Notes: generated by a model not told the origin, from the letters alone. A stretch of DNA of 64,000 nucleotides from Taibaiella koreensis (GCF_003545715.1 NZ_QVNU01000003.1:124001-188000); one strand, 5' to 3'; counted from the stretch's first letter, positions 35,217 through 45,342 are shown. Made by a program: numbers and translations.

Positions 35217-36476
35217 ATGAACGTAACGTTAAAACGAGTAGTTGTAACGGGACTCGGCGCCCTAACTCCCATTGGTAACACAGTAAGTGAATACTGGAAC
35301 GCGCTCATCAATGGCGTTTCGGGCGCCGATTTCATTAAACAGTTTGATGCTGAAAAATTTAAGACCAAGTTTGCCTGCGAATTAAAAAATTTCAATGTGG
35401 ACAACCACATGGAAAAGAAAGAGTCTAAAAGGCTCGACCGTTTTTCGCAGATCGCCATGGTAGCTGCTACAGAAGCGATCCAGCAGGCAAAGCTGGACGA
35501 TCCTTCGCTGGATAGGGATCGTATTGGTGTAATCTGGTCATCCGGTATCGGTGGTATGATCACCTTTATCGAAGAAATGACCAATTATAATGCCGGCGAC
35601 GGTACACCGAGGTTCAATCCCTTCTTTATTCCGAAGCTGATCCTCGATATTGCCTCCGGTCACATTTCCATGAAGTACGGCTTTCGTGGCCCCAACTTTG
35701 CTACAGTAAGCGCCTGCGCTTCATCCACCCATGGTATGATCGATGCGCTTACCTATATCCGCCTGGGAAAGGCGGATGCTATTGTTGCCGGCGGATCGGA
35801 AGCTGTGGTAACGCAATCCGGTATCGGCGGCTTCAATGCCATGAAGGCGCTTTCTGAAAGAAATGATGATCCCAAAACAGCCAGCCGCCCCTTCGATCTC
35901 GAGCGGGATGGCTTTGTGCTGGGAGAAGGCGGCGGCTGCGTTATCCTGGAAGAATATGAATACGCCAAACGCCGCGGGGCCAACATCATTTGCGAAATTG
36001 TAGGCGGCGGCATGAGCGCCGATGCCTATCACCTTACTGCACCGCATCCCGAAGGGCTGGGCGTGATCAATGTAATGAACTATGCCCTGGAAGATGCACA
36101 GCTGAAGACGACCGATATCGACTACATCAATGTACACGGTACTTCTACGCCCATAGGCGATATTGCCGAGATCACCGCCATCCAGAAAGTATTTGGTGAG
36201 CATGCCTACAATATGAACATCAGCTCCACCAAATCGATGACCGGCCACCTTCTCGGTGCTGCCGGCGCTATTGAAGCGGTAGCAACCATTCTGGCAGTGA
36301 AGAATAATATCGTTCCTCCTACCATCAACCATTTCACCGACGATCCGGCATTTGATCCGAGATTGAATCTTACTTTTAGCAAGGCGCAACAGCGTACCGT
36401 AAATGCTGCGATCAGTAATACATTCGGTTTTGGCGGTCATAATGCGTCCGTGGTCTTCAAAAAAATCGAAGCCTAG
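35217..36476 (+). CDS. fabF: Beta-ketoacyl-ACP synthase II
   Basis: A 419-residue condensing enzyme that elongates acyl-ACP with malonyl-ACP. The nucleophile is C167 in TVSACASSTHGM, and the two catalytic histidines lie in INVHGTSTPIGD and STKSMTGHLLGAAG. The thiolase fold order and length are normal, with the closing FGFGGHNASVVF. It follows acpP directly and is followed by rnc with a five-base gap, so the three are probably one operon. Confidence 0.97.
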   Translation: MNVTLKRVVVTGLGALTPIGNTVSEYWNALINGVSGADFIKQFDAEKFKTKFACELKNFNVDNHMEKKESKRLDRFSQIAMVAATEAIQQAKLDDPSLDRDRIGVIWSSGIGGMITFIEEMTNYNAGDGTPRFNPFFIPKLILDIASGHISMKYGFRGPNFATVSACASSTHGMIDALTYIRLGKADAIVAGGSEAVVTQSGIGGFNAMKALSERNDDPKTASRPFDLERDGFVLGEGGGCVILEEYEYAKRRGANIICEIVGGGMSADAYHLTAPHPEGLGVINVMNYALEDAQLKTTDIDYINVHGTSTPIGDIAEITAIQKVFGEHAYNMNISSTKSMTGHLLGAAGAIEAVATILAVKNNIVPPTINHFTDDPAFDPRLNLTFSKAQQRTVNAAISNTFGFGGHNASVVFKKIEA

Positions 36477-36481
36477 CAGCA

Positions 36482-37216
36482 TTGAGCCTTTCGAAAAATA
36501 TTTTCACCCGTTTTTCAGAAGAAGACAAAGCGCTCCAGAAAGCGCTCAAGAATATTCTGGGCTTTAAGCCCGGATACCTGCAGTACTATATCTCCGCCAT
36601 TACGCACAGGTCCCAAAGCGATGTGGTCGCCAACAATAACGAACGCCTGGAGTATCTCGGCGATGCCTTTATCGGTTCTATCGTAGGCGAGTACCTCTTC
36701 AAAAAATATCCCACCCGGCACGAAGGTTACCTGACCGAAATGCGCTCCAAGATCGTAAGCCGTACCTCGCTTAACGAAATTGCGCTGCGCATGGGCCTTC
36801 AGAAGATCGTACGTTTCAATAAAAATGATAAGATGCTGCGCCGCAGCCATATCTTTGGCAATGCCCTGGAAGCATTGGTTGGCGCTATCTACCTTGATGT
36901 CGGCTTTGAAAAGACCCGCCGGTTCATTCTGAAGAGAATGCTGGCCACCTATATCGATATCGAAGAGCTGGAGATAACCGAGTATAACTTCAAGAATAAG
37001 CTTTACACCTGGGCGCAGCGCAGCGGTAAGCATCTCGACTTTGTAACCCTGAGCGAAAAGATAGAAGCCGGTCGCAAGGTATTTACCGTAGCCATCGAAG
37101 TTGATGGCGAATCCTTCATGACCGCCTCCGGGTATACCAAGAAGGAGGCCGGGCAGATGGCGGCGCAAAAGGCTATTGAAAAAGTAGAAGCGGAACAGCT
37201 GGATAAAGAACCTTAA
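36482..37216 (+). CDS. rnc: Ribonuclease III
   Basis: A 244-residue double-strand-specific endoribonuclease for rRNA and mRNA processing. The signature NERLEYLGDAFIGSIV is at about residues 53-68, and a second set of acidic residues is in IFGNALEALVGAIYLD. The C-terminal double-stranded-RNA-binding domain (about 165-235) ends with SGYTKKEAGQMAAQKAIEKV. The start appears to be TTG at 36482, five bases after the fabF stop; no ATG occurs before the catalytic region, so TTG is the best choice. Confidence 0.92.
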   Translation: MSLSKNIFTRFSEEDKALQKALKNILGFKPGYLQYYISAITHRSQSDVVANNNERLEYLGDAFIGSIVGEYLFKKYPTRHEGYLTEMRSKIVSRTSLNEIALRMGLQKIVRFNKNDKMLRRSHIFGNALEALVGAIYLDVGFEKTRRFILKRMLATYIDIEELEITEYNFKNKLYTWAQRSGKHLDFVTLSEKIEAGRKVFTVAIEVDGESFMTASGYTKKEAGQMAAQKAIEKVEAEQLDKEP

Positions 37217-37269
37217 GCCTCCCCTGCTATTGACGACCTGCTTTCATAAGAGAAATACGCCTCCGGTAT

Positions 37270-37785
37270 ATGCGTAATGCCTTGAAATATTCCCTTGCCC
37301 TCTTATTCGTATCATACCACGCGCTTGCACAGCCATGTGCTGACACACGACGAGGGAAGCTAAGAAATGGAAATGTGATCGAGTCGGTATTGTTTGTTTC
37401 CGAAAATTACTGGGGCTTATATTTTGGTAAGGAGACCAACCCATCAGACAAAAGCTTGCGCCCCCGCTATTACCTGGCCCTGAATTCACTGCCCAAAAGC
37501 AAGCTGGCTGATAGTTTAGTCGGTACCTACGGCGATTTTGAATTGCTGTTGACCAATGGGGTACATATCCTTTTTAAAGAAGCATTGGCAAATATAAACC
37601 CTGTTGCCAGCAATACCCCGCTTGGGTTCGGCCTGGAATTAAGCCCGGAGCAAATGCAACAGATCACGGCGCCGATAGAACGCGTCACGGTGTTCCACCT
37701 TTTGAGCACAAACTTTTCTCCATCCGAACAGCAAAAAATAGGAGCCTTGGTTCAATGTTTCAATGCCGGCGGGCCGCAGCACTAG
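37270..37785 (+). CDS. Secreted protein of unknown function
   Basis: A 171-residue protein beginning with a signal peptide (ALKYSLALLFVSYHALA-Q). The mature part has alternating beta strands (VIESVLFVSENYWGLYFG, GDFELLLTNGVHILF) and two cysteines, near the beginning of the mature protein and near the end (LVQCFNAGG), that could form a disulfide. No family is recognised. Its stop overlaps that of the converging prmA by four bases. It sits about 50 bases after rnc and may be read through from that operon, though its function is unlikely to be related. Confidence 0.65.
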   Translation: MRNALKYSLALLFVSYHALAQPCADTRRGKLRNGNVIESVLFVSENYWGLYFGKETNPSDKSLRPRYYLALNSLPKSKLADSLVGTYGDFELLLTNGVHILFKEALANINPVASNTPLGFGLELSPEQMQQITAPIERVTVFHLLSTNFSPSEQQKIGALVQCFNAGGPQH

Positions 37786-38612
37786 CTTTCCGCCTTTTGG
37801 GCAAACTGAAGACAGGCCCAGTTCCGTTCTATCCGTTCTTGCTGATAAATAAAGCCCACGCTCGCTGCTTCACTGCGGATCATCGCAATATCCTCCGGTA
37901 GTATTCCGCTCAGCAGCAGCGTACCGCCCGGTCGTAGCATTGCGGCCATACGATCCATATACGCCAATAAGATATGCCGGTTGATATTGGCCAGGACGAT
38001 ATCGAAAGTGCTCGCCGCCGGAAGATCGTCGGCAGTACCCATTTGCACAGTTACCTTTGTAGCGGCATTACGGGTGCAGTTTTCCTGTGCATTTTCAAAA
38101 GACCATTCATCATTGTCGATAGCCAGCACGCTTCGGGCGCCCAGCATTTCGGCCAGTATCGCCAGTATACCCGTTCCGGTGCCAAAGTCGAACACATCTT
38201 TATCCTGCAGATTTATTTCCCGCATAAAGGTCATCATTAACGCAGTCGTGGCATGGTGACCGGTTCCGAACGACATTTTGGGCGTGATCACAATATCGTA
38301 AGAAATGTTTTCGGGGCGGGGATGGAAATCGGCTCTTACACTGCAGAAGCCGTCAATGATTACCGGCTGGAAATGCTTTTCCCATTCTTCATTCCAGTTA
38401 CGTTGCGCAATTTGCCCGGTACTGAAACCAAGCTGTAGCCGGCCGGCGATCTCCTGTACGGCAGCCTCATCGTAACCCTGCTCATCGGCATAAGCGATCA
38501 GCATATCCTCCGTTTCTTCAAATCCGGTAAAATCGAGTGTGGAGAGCATGGCCATCAGGGTGTCTCTGCTGTCCTGGTCGGTTACGGGGAACGAGACTTT
38601 AATGTGATTCAT
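37782..38612 (-). CDS. prmA: Ribosomal protein L11 methyltransferase
   Basis: A 276-residue SAM-dependent methyltransferase. An N-terminal substrate-recognition domain of about 110 residues is followed by the methyltransferase fold: motif I in DFGTGTGILAILAEMLGA, the acidic end of strand 2 in SVLAIDNDEWSFENA, and the post-motif ANINRHILLAYM in place of the usual NIxxxxLxxL. The PKMSFGTGHHATT segment is characteristic of PrmA, which methylates L11. It starts at an ATG at 38612 and ends in overlap with the converging secreted-protein gene. Confidence 0.93.
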   Translation of the reverse strand: MNHIKVSFPVTDQDSRDTLMAMLSTLDFTGFEETEDMLIAYADEQGYDEAAVQEIAGRLQLGFSTGQIAQRNWNEEWEKHFQPVIIDGFCSVRADFHPRPENISYDIVITPKMSFGTGHHATTALMMTFMREINLQDKDVFDFGTGTGILAILAEMLGARSVLAIDNDEWSFENAQENCTRNAATKVTVQMGTADDLPAASTFDIVLANINRHILLAYMDRMAAMLRPGGTLLLSGILPEDIAMIRSEAASVGFIYQQERIERNWACLQFAQKAES

Positions 38613-38677
38613 GGCGCAAATGTAAGCATCGCAGTAAGGCTTTCCAACAATTGCTACGAGAAGAGGTACAGGGTGAA

Positions 38678-38712
38678 AATGAAAAGAGCGCCCTGTTTTA
38701 CAAGGCGCTCTT
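38678..38712 (-). terminator. Terminator of the OmpA/PorE-like gene
   Basis: On the minus strand AAGAGCGCCTTG pairs with CAGGGCGCTCTT around a TAAAA loop (one G-T pair) and is followed by a T-rich stretch. It begins 22 bases after the OmpA-family stop codon. Confidence 0.75.
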
Positions 38713-38734
38713 CACTATTGAGTTATTTTGTGAA

Positions 38735-40915
38735 TTAGTTCACGCGGCTTCCGGGATTGCCAAACTGCGAGTCGGAATCAGCCGGTTCTTGTTCATCGGT
38801 ACCTTCACCTTGTTGCAGGTTTTTCTCCTGTTGACCAATAGTACCAGGCTTGGTGCTGTCATAGATCGTACGAAGTGTAGGTACATCTGTCATGATGCGG
38901 AAGGTCGTGCGACGGTTTTGCTGGCGGCCTTCAGGATTGTCCTTTCCTTTGGGACCTGTATTGGATGCTACAGGATTCTTTTCACCCATACCCTGTGCAG
39001 AAAGCCTGCTGCGGTCGATACCGTTACGTACAAGGTAGTTGACTACAGATTCGGCTCTTTGCTGGGAAAGATTGAGGTTGTAAGCATCGGTACCTTTACT
39101 ATCGGTATAGGAGAAGATCTTCACATCAAGCGAAGGATTGTTCTTCATCAGCTCGGTCAGCTTTTCCAGTGATGCGGCAGACTCGGGACGAAGGGTCGCT
39201 TTATCATAATCGTACAAGATATTGGCCATTTCGTAGTCTTTGTCAATGGCGAAGCTGTCGACGTAGATCGTTACAAAAACGGTGTCGTCCGGATCCTGGC
39301 GCTTGATACCTTCTGTGCTTACGGTTGCTTTGGTAGAAAGATAACCGGCTTTATCGGCAGTCAGCACATAGTTATGTCCCCTGGCAGTAAGGAACTGGAA
39401 TTGACCGTCTTCAGAATTATAGGTTTTCAGATTACCGGCTTCGTCTACCATTTTCACTACGGATTGTGCTACAGGCCGTTGAGATTTTTGATCCAGCACC
39501 TTACCCATAGCATAGATCTTGGGTTCGTACTGAATACGCCAGATATCGTCGCAGCAGGTAGGATTTTTCAACGCGATAGAACCAATACGGTTGCTCACAA
39601 CATAGGCGTCGGGCTTACCTACAGGATCGTGGATGTAATACAGCTCGTCGGCAGAGGTATTGATGGGGTAACCCAGGTTGGTCAGATTGGTGTAACGGGA
39701 AGGGCCGCCGTCGGCAGAGTAAATATCGAAGCCTCCCATAGTCACCCAGCCGTCAGACGCGAAGTACAGTTTGTTTACACGGGTATCGTAGTAAGGAGAC
39801 GCCTCATTACCTTCTGTATTGATTTGCTTACCGGCATTTTGCGGACGACGGTAGCTCTTTTGACGGGGATCGTATACAGAGTACCAAATATCGAAGTTAC
39901 CACGGCTTTGCAATACCCGGTTAGAGGAGAAGAACAGTACTTCTTTTTTACCTACTTTGGCAATGTAGGGTTGTGTATTGGACGATTCGCCTTCATTGAT
40001 GCCGAAGGCCAGTAATACAGGCTCTCCCCACTTTTCTTTTTCAAAAGTTGAGCAGAAGATACGGCAGGTCATTTCATTCTTATCGTTTTCCATGCAGCGC
40101 GTAAAATAGAAGCGGTCGCCGCCGGGGCTGAAGCAGCCATTACCTGTATGGTACTTGGCATCGTTAAAGCGTCCATCGAGGAATGCCAGAGGCCATTGGA
40201 AGGTGTCGCGCTCTTCGGTGCGCTTAAATTTATGCGATATCATGAAGCGGGATACATAGTCGGCCCGCTTTTCCTTGCCTACTTCAACCTGGTTGTTTGA
40301 TTTCATGGTCGCAAACAACAAGGCGGTATCGCCCAGGGGATAAGGCGACAACTCCGTATAAGCAGTATTTACATTTGGTCCAAGGTTCTTTACAGTGGCG
40401 GGAATGGGATTGTTTACAGAATTCATCGCCATTTTGCAGCCATCGATCTCACGTTGTGCCCTTTTCTTCAGCTTTTTGAAAGATTTGGGATTGTCGGAAA
40501 TGAACTTCTGGAAGCGGCCGATCGCTTCTTGATATTTCCCCTGCATTTTCAGCATCTGAGCCTCTTTATAGATCGATTCGGGGTATAAGGCGGAAGCGGC
40601 AGAGTAAACAATACCGTAATAACGTGCTGCCGGTACATAATCACGCATGAACCACGCACATTCAGCAGCCTGATAATTCAGGTATGGATTACGCGGCTGC
40701 TCCTGGAGGAGCTGGGCATAATAATCTGCAGCATTGTAATAGCTGCCTGATTTAAACAGTCCGTCTGCCCAACGCAATTTTTTATCGTAACCCAACTTGG
40801 CTACAGGATCGTTTGCTTTATTGCGGTATTTATCTTTTTGCGCCAAAGCATCGTTCTGTACAACGGCTGCCAGGATAATGGCTGAAAATAGATAGAGTAA
40901 CGATTTGCGTCTCAT
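38735..40915 (-). CDS. OmpA-family protein with TPR and propeller (PorE-like)
   Basis: A 726-residue envelope protein with four parts. After a signal peptide (ending NDALA-Q) come TPR helices (about 40-165, e.g. AADYYAQLLQEQPRNPYL), a PD40-type beta-propeller (about 190-455, with SPGGDRFYFT and NKLYFASDGW strands), a carboxypeptidase-regulatory-like fold (about 470-545) and an OmpA C-terminal peptidoglycan-binding domain (about 580-690, IFSYTDSKGTDAYNLNLSQQRAESV). This order matches PorE, the T9SS protein thought to tie the machinery to peptidoglycan. Unlike PorE it has no clear lipobox cysteine. It follows the PorP/SprF gene, so a role in anchoring a surface system is likely; PorE itself is not proven. 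Confidence 0.82.
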   Translation of the reverse strand: MRRKSLLYLFSAIILAAVVQNDALAQKDKYRNKANDPVAKLGYDKKLRWADGLFKSGSYYNAADYYAQLLQEQPRNPYLNYQAAECAWFMRDYVPAARYYGIVYSAASALYPESIYKEAQMLKMQGKYQEAIGRFQKFISDNPKSFKKLKKRAQREIDGCKMAMNSVNNPIPATVKNLGPNVNTAYTELSPYPLGDTALLFATMKSNNQVEVGKEKRADYVSRFMISHKFKRTEERDTFQWPLAFLDGRFNDAKYHTGNGCFSPGGDRFYFTRCMENDKNEMTCRIFCSTFEKEKWGEPVLLAFGINEGESSNTQPYIAKVGKKEVLFFSSNRVLQSRGNFDIWYSVYDPRQKSYRRPQNAGKQINTEGNEASPYYDTRVNKLYFASDGWVTMGGFDIYSADGGPSRYTNLTNLGYPINTSADELYYIHDPVGKPDAYVVSNRIGSIALKNPTCCDDIWRIQYEPKIYAMGKVLDQKSQRPVAQSVVKMVDEAGNLKTYNSEDGQFQFLTARGHNYVLTADKAGYLSTKATVSTEGIKRQDPDDTVFVTIYVDSFAIDKDYEMANILYDYDKATLRPESAASLEKLTELMKNNPSLDVKIFSYTDSKGTDAYNLNLSQQRAESVVNYLVRNGIDRSRLSAQGMGEKNPVASNTGPKGKDNPEGRQQNRRTTFRIMTDVPTLRTIYDSTKPGTIGQQEKNLQQGEGTDEQEPADSDSQFGNPGSRVN

Positions 40916-40994
40916 GTGCGTGCAACGTTGATTAAATGATATTAAATTAGAAACTTGGGCTATAAAAGTAGAAATTGATTTATAAAAAACGAAG

Positions 40995-41031
40995 AACCTG
41001 CCAAATTTTTTTTAAAATTATCTGGCAGGCT
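40995..41031 (-). other. Intercistronic hairpin between the PorP and OmpA genes
   Basis: AACCTGCCA and TGGCAGGCT form a nine-base stem with one mismatch around an A/T-rich loop of about 20 bases, in the gap between two co-oriented genes. It may reduce readthrough or stabilise the upstream mRNA, but there is no clear T-run after it. Confidence 0.35.
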
Positions 41032-41111
41032 CCTTATGAATCAGTTATGTTCTGTTTTATCACCCAATTATGTAGGAAACAATAAAATTTAAGAGCCTTA
41101 CAGTATAAATC

Positions 41112-42167
41112 TTAGAAACGTCCGCAGGGGTAAAGGAGCTTGCGTGCAAAGGCCAGCGGACTGGGTGCTATGTAGCGCAGGGAAATCTCGAAACCACCGT
41201 TACCATTAGACGCATTCTTAAGATCTGAAGTATTGTAGTCATAACCCACACCTACGCGGAAACCTTTGAATTCAAGACCCGCAGTAACCATAATGGCATC
41301 ATCGTGACGGTACCATACACCGGCAAATACGGCTGGTGCAGTGGGAAGATCGTATTCGTTGCCTACTTTCAGATTGAATTCGTTACCGGCAATAATTTCC
41401 ATGGCCTTCTGCTGGGATTGCACCAGTACAGCGGGTTTCAGGGTAAACCGGTCGCCAACGCCAATGATCGCGCCGATCTGGCCGGTGTAGCGCATACCCA
41501 GACCTACATCGCTGGATGCCTCGCGGCGATCGAACGATTCCAGTGGCTGGTTGATATTGTTGACACCGGCGCCGATGGTGAAGGAGAACTTCTCGCTCAC
41601 CGCCTGCGCGTAGCTGATGCCGGCATTGATAACATAATTATTGGTTTTGGTCGTAAGCCAGCCAAATTCGGCAGAGGTACCCTGGTTGAGCGTCCCTTCC
41701 TGGAATTCGTCGCCGAAATACAACCGGCTCAGGTCAAGATTCTTTTGAGAATAGCCGCCTTGCAGGCCCACGGTCAGCACCTTCCTGCCATCCTGCCCCA
41801 GGAACTTGTGGTAGGCAACGGAAAGCAAAGCGGAGAAGTTGTTGAGATTACCATCGCCGGCCCGGTCATTGTAGACTGAGAGACCGCCTGCCAGATAATC
41901 GTCAACAGAAATATCACGGATGATAGGCATATCTACGGAAACGGCATAAGTTTTGAATGCAGCTGCGCCCACCACACTACGCCACTGATCGCGGTAAATG
42001 GCCGAAGCACGCACCTCGCCATTAAAGGCGCCGGTATTAGCAGGGTTCAGCAAAAGCGGCGAAGCATCGAATTGTGTAAAGTGGACATCCTGAGCTTGAG
42101 CGCTTCCTGTGTTGAGCATTGCTGCTGCAATCAGGCCAACGCCCGCAATCGTAATTCTACACTTCAT
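41112..42167 (-). CDS. PorP/SprF family outer-membrane protein
   Basis: A 351-residue beta-barrel of the PorP/SprF family. The signal peptide ends near GSAQA-QDVHFTQF, and the mature N-terminus DVHFTQFDASPLLLNPANTG is the family's hallmark, followed by GEVRASAIYRDQW. The remainder is barrel strands, ending GFEISLRYIAP. These proteins work with T9SS substrates bearing type B sorting domains, holding or passing them at the outer membrane. Here it lies just downstream of such a substrate, with an OmpA-family protein following, which supports one surface-assembly module. Confidence 0.92.
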   Translation of the reverse strand: MKCRITIAGVGLIAAAMLNTGSAQAQDVHFTQFDASPLLLNPANTGAFNGEVRASAIYRDQWRSVVGAAAFKTYAVSVDMPIIRDISVDDYLAGGLSVYNDRAGDGNLNNFSALLSVAYHKFLGQDGRKVLTVGLQGGYSQKNLDLSRLYFGDEFQEGTLNQGTSAEFGWLTTKTNNYVINAGISYAQAVSEKFSFTIGAGVNNINQPLESFDRREASSDVGLGMRYTGQIGAIIGVGDRFTLKPAVLVQSQQKAMEIIAGNEFNLKVGNEYDLPTAPAVFAGVWYRHDDAIMVTAGLEFKGFRVGVGYDYNTSDLKNASNGNGGFEISLRYIAPSPLAFARKLLYPCGRF

Positions 42168-42414
42168 AATTTGTTTGTTAAGCTGTTTATCAAAAGTTAT
42201 TTCCGCGAGATTTTCTTAATAGAAATTTTTGGGAGATAAAAGTGCAAAAAAAAATTGATTATCCATAAAATTATCAAAATATTTTTTTTATTACCCTCCA
42301 AATCACTTCATCGAACTCCGGTTATGTTTATAGTTTAATCGTAATGATCGCAGTATACGTTAAGCAGCCCTTGTCAGCAATGCTTTCAACGCTCCTTCTT
42401 CATGCTGTTACCGG

Positions 42415-45342
42415 CTACCGGATAAGCGTCACATTGCCATCTTTTCTAAAAGGCTTACCCGTGCTGGTGGTGGCATCTATACTGTAGATATACACACCCA
42501 GCGGCTGCTCTTTATCATTAAATCTGCCATTCCAGCCCTGATCGATATCAGACGTTTCAAAAACCTTGTTGCCCCAACGGTTGAATATACGGAAATATTT
42601 GAGATGGGCAATACCCCGCTTCACGATCTTGAAATCGCCGCTGGTAGGGGAGAAGGCATTGGGCACATTCAGCACAGATTCTGTATTGACCAGTACATCG
42701 ATAGAGTCTTTTATGAGACAGTCATGCTCGGTGCGGGCCGTTACAAAATAACGGGTTCTCACTTCAGGCTGGGCCACCGGATTAGAAATATTGACGGCGC
42801 TTAACCCCGACGGCGGGAACCACTGGTAGTAAAGACAGTTACCGGCCGGGTCGATCTGGTAGCTTTCACCGGGCCATAGCTGCACACTGTCAGGAAGGGT
42901 TATTGTTGCCTGCGGATATACATTCACCATCACCGTCTGGGTATCATAGCAGGTATGGCTGCTGTAGTCTTTAGCGCCAATGAGCGTGTACAGGGTAGGG
43001 CTTTCGGGAGTAGCCACAGGTTGGGCAATATCCGCATGATCCAACCCGTACCCGGGCGACCAGGTATAGGTGCTGGCGCCCTCGGCGAGGAGCTGCACAT
43101 TTGCCGGCGGACATACGCCCGTATCGGGCATCACCACCAGGAAGTCACCTGGAAATACGGTCATGGTCATCGTGTCGCTTCCGGTACAGCCCAGCGGTGT
43201 GGTCACCTTTACGGTAAGCTCCGGTACCGAAGCATCGCCGTTGAATACCGGCATTTGTATCGTAGAGTCCGTAAGGCCGGCGCCTGGTGTCCAGTCGTAA
43301 GTATAGCTGGGATAATTGATTGGCGTTACGGCAGCATACATCTGGATCGCATCGTAAGAGCAAATGATCTTGTCGGGGCCTATATGGACATCGGGAACCG
43401 GTTGTACCTCCACATAAAAGCTGTCGGGCATATCAATACAGCCCGGGAAAGAGGCGGTAAGGGTATAATACCCGCTGGTCATGGCATGAAGGGTGGTATT
43501 GGCCGCGAGGGGATCGACTACGTCCGGCTCGGGGGTCCAGTTATAGCTGAACGCCGTATCGCCGAGGACCCTTAATGGTATCAGGGTACCGGCACACACA
43601 GCCGTGTCCTCGTTCAGCACCGTAATATGATCGGGCAGCAGGCGTACCCTTATGGTATCGTAGCCATCACAGCCTACGGCCCCGGGGTTCACCTTTACCA
43701 TATAATCGATGGTTGCCGGGGGTACAGCAAGCGGGTTGCGGATCTCCGGATCGCTTAAGCCGGTTACCGGCGTCCAGGAAAACCGTTCGTCGGGATTCGG
43801 CGGCGACGTATTGGCATATAGCTGCACGGCATCGCCACAGGTGGCTTTATCAGCTCCCAGGTTCACTCTGGGCGTATCTTTTACATCGATCTTCACCTGG
43901 GCGGTGGAGGGAGCGCATCCCGATCCGCCTACCGGCAACGTTACGCTTACGGTATAGGTGGTAGGATCGGTTGGTGTTACCGTTACATTCTGCTCCAGCG
44001 GATTGCTTACCGTAGCTGCAGGACTCCATATAAAATCGAGCGCCGTATCGGCATCAACCTTCAGGTCTACCGATTTGCCGCGGCAGATCGCAGTATCTGG
44101 TGTCAGTATCTTTACATAGATCGAATCATAGATCATGATGGTATCGGCAGACAGCACGATCGGCTCATTGGTGCTGGCGCAGGTATAGGGCGACAGTATC
44201 TTGACCACCACAGACTTGGGCCCCACTGCGGGATTCATGGGAATGCCGTTCACAAACAGATTGACCACACTATCGCCGGGAGGCATCGTTACGCTGGTGG
44301 GCAGTGTATTATAGTCCACCCCGTTTACTGCGGTTCCCGAAATGCTGAGGGGAATCGTAATGGCTTGTCCCAGGCTACCGTTGCGGCTGATGCGTATGAG
44401 GCCGGGAGGGCAGCCGCGCACGGTGTTGGTAAAGGGTACTTCCAGGCCGCCACCGCCAAACGTCTTTACGAGGAGTGATGTCGAGCTGAGGCTCCCTGCT
44501 TTAAGAAACACACCCGAATCCAGGATATCGTCGTTGCCACCGGCCGAACCGTCGGCAATCGCCAGCTTCAGGTGATAGGTATCGCAGGCCGAGACCTGGG
44601 CTTTGGCTGTAAAAGGAGTAGTGAAACCACGGTACGTAATCGTTGCCCCTCCTACATTGTTTACGTAGTAAGCAGAGAAGGGCGAACCCGTGGCCATATT
44701 GGTACAGGGTGTACAATCGCCGCCGTTGCAGGGATTGACGCCGCCATTGGGAATAATGCTTGTAGTGGAATTGACACAGACAGGAACCGTGGTGCCGGGT
44801 ACCAGCGCCATATTATAAGGTGTGGTAAATCCGGGGCCGCTGATCAGGAAGGCAAACATATCGTTCCATTGGGAGCAGGAATAGACCTGGTATTCGGAGG
44901 AAGCGAAAACGTAATCAAATTTCACAGAATCGCCCGCAGGAACAAAGTCGAATTGCAATACACAGGCATTATTGCTTTGCAGGCCGGCCAGGATATTATT
45001 CAGATCCGGGTCTCCGGGTGCGCCATTTGCAAAATCGGGGCCGGGGCCGCCCGTATTGGGGCCGTTCACACCTATAGCGCCGCCAGGCACGGTCATGGCT
45101 CTTCCCGACGTAAGAATGATACCGCTGTCGATACCCAGGTTGCTGGTACCGGAAAATACCGCATTGGATAATCCGGGACAGGTAAGGGTTGGATTTAATA
45201 CGGTTACCCCCGAGCCTGTAAGCTTTTGTACCAGCTGCGTAGCCGTCTGGTTATCGGTAACCACAAGCTGTGCATAACTAGAAAAACCAGGGACCAGGAG
45301 CAAGCAAAGGAAAAGGATAATGCGTTGTAATGCTGTATACAT
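42415..45342 (-). CDS. T9SS type B adhesin-like protein, choice-of-anchor L
   Basis: A 975-residue secreted protein. After a signal peptide (IILFLCLLLVPGFSSYA) there is a choice-of-anchor L domain (about 25-270: LVQKLTGSGVTVLNPTLTCP, FDYVFASSEYQVYSCSQWND). A Calx-beta-like segment (about 305-400) leads into five or so repeated Ig/PKD-like units, each opening like ICRGKSVDLKVDADTAL or VCAGTLIPLRVLGDTAF. It ends in a CHU_C/type B sorting domain of about 85 residues (VPNAFSPTSGDFKI, YFRIFNRWGNKVFE, GVYIYSIDATT). The architecture fits a surface adhesin or filament. The ATG at 45342 is chosen for the signal peptide; the frame continues upstream. The following PorP/SprF gene is its likely export partner. 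Confidence 0.9.
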   Translation of the reverse strand: MYTALQRIILFLCLLLVPGFSSYAQLVVTDNQTATQLVQKLTGSGVTVLNPTLTCPGLSNAVFSGTSNLGIDSGIILTSGRAMTVPGGAIGVNGPNTGGPGPDFANGAPGDPDLNNILAGLQSNNACVLQFDFVPAGDSVKFDYVFASSEYQVYSCSQWNDMFAFLISGPGFTTPYNMALVPGTTVPVCVNSTTSIIPNGGVNPCNGGDCTPCTNMATGSPFSAYYVNNVGGATITYRGFTTPFTAKAQVSACDTYHLKLAIADGSAGGNDDILDSGVFLKAGSLSSTSLLVKTFGGGGLEVPFTNTVRGCPPGLIRISRNGSLGQAITIPLSISGTAVNGVDYNTLPTSVTMPPGDSVVNLFVNGIPMNPAVGPKSVVVKILSPYTCASTNEPIVLSADTIMIYDSIYVKILTPDTAICRGKSVDLKVDADTALDFIWSPAATVSNPLEQNVTVTPTDPTTYTVSVTLPVGGSGCAPSTAQVKIDVKDTPRVNLGADKATCGDAVQLYANTSPPNPDERFSWTPVTGLSDPEIRNPLAVPPATIDYMVKVNPGAVGCDGYDTIRVRLLPDHITVLNEDTAVCAGTLIPLRVLGDTAFSYNWTPEPDVVDPLAANTTLHAMTSGYYTLTASFPGCIDMPDSFYVEVQPVPDVHIGPDKIICSYDAIQMYAAVTPINYPSYTYDWTPGAGLTDSTIQMPVFNGDASVPELTVKVTTPLGCTGSDTMTMTVFPGDFLVVMPDTGVCPPANVQLLAEGASTYTWSPGYGLDHADIAQPVATPESPTLYTLIGAKDYSSHTCYDTQTVMVNVYPQATITLPDSVQLWPGESYQIDPAGNCLYYQWFPPSGLSAVNISNPVAQPEVRTRYFVTARTEHDCLIKDSIDVLVNTESVLNVPNAFSPTSGDFKIVKRGIAHLKYFRIFNRWGNKVFETSDIDQGWNGRFNDKEQPLGVYIYSIDATTSTGKPFRKDGNVTLIR

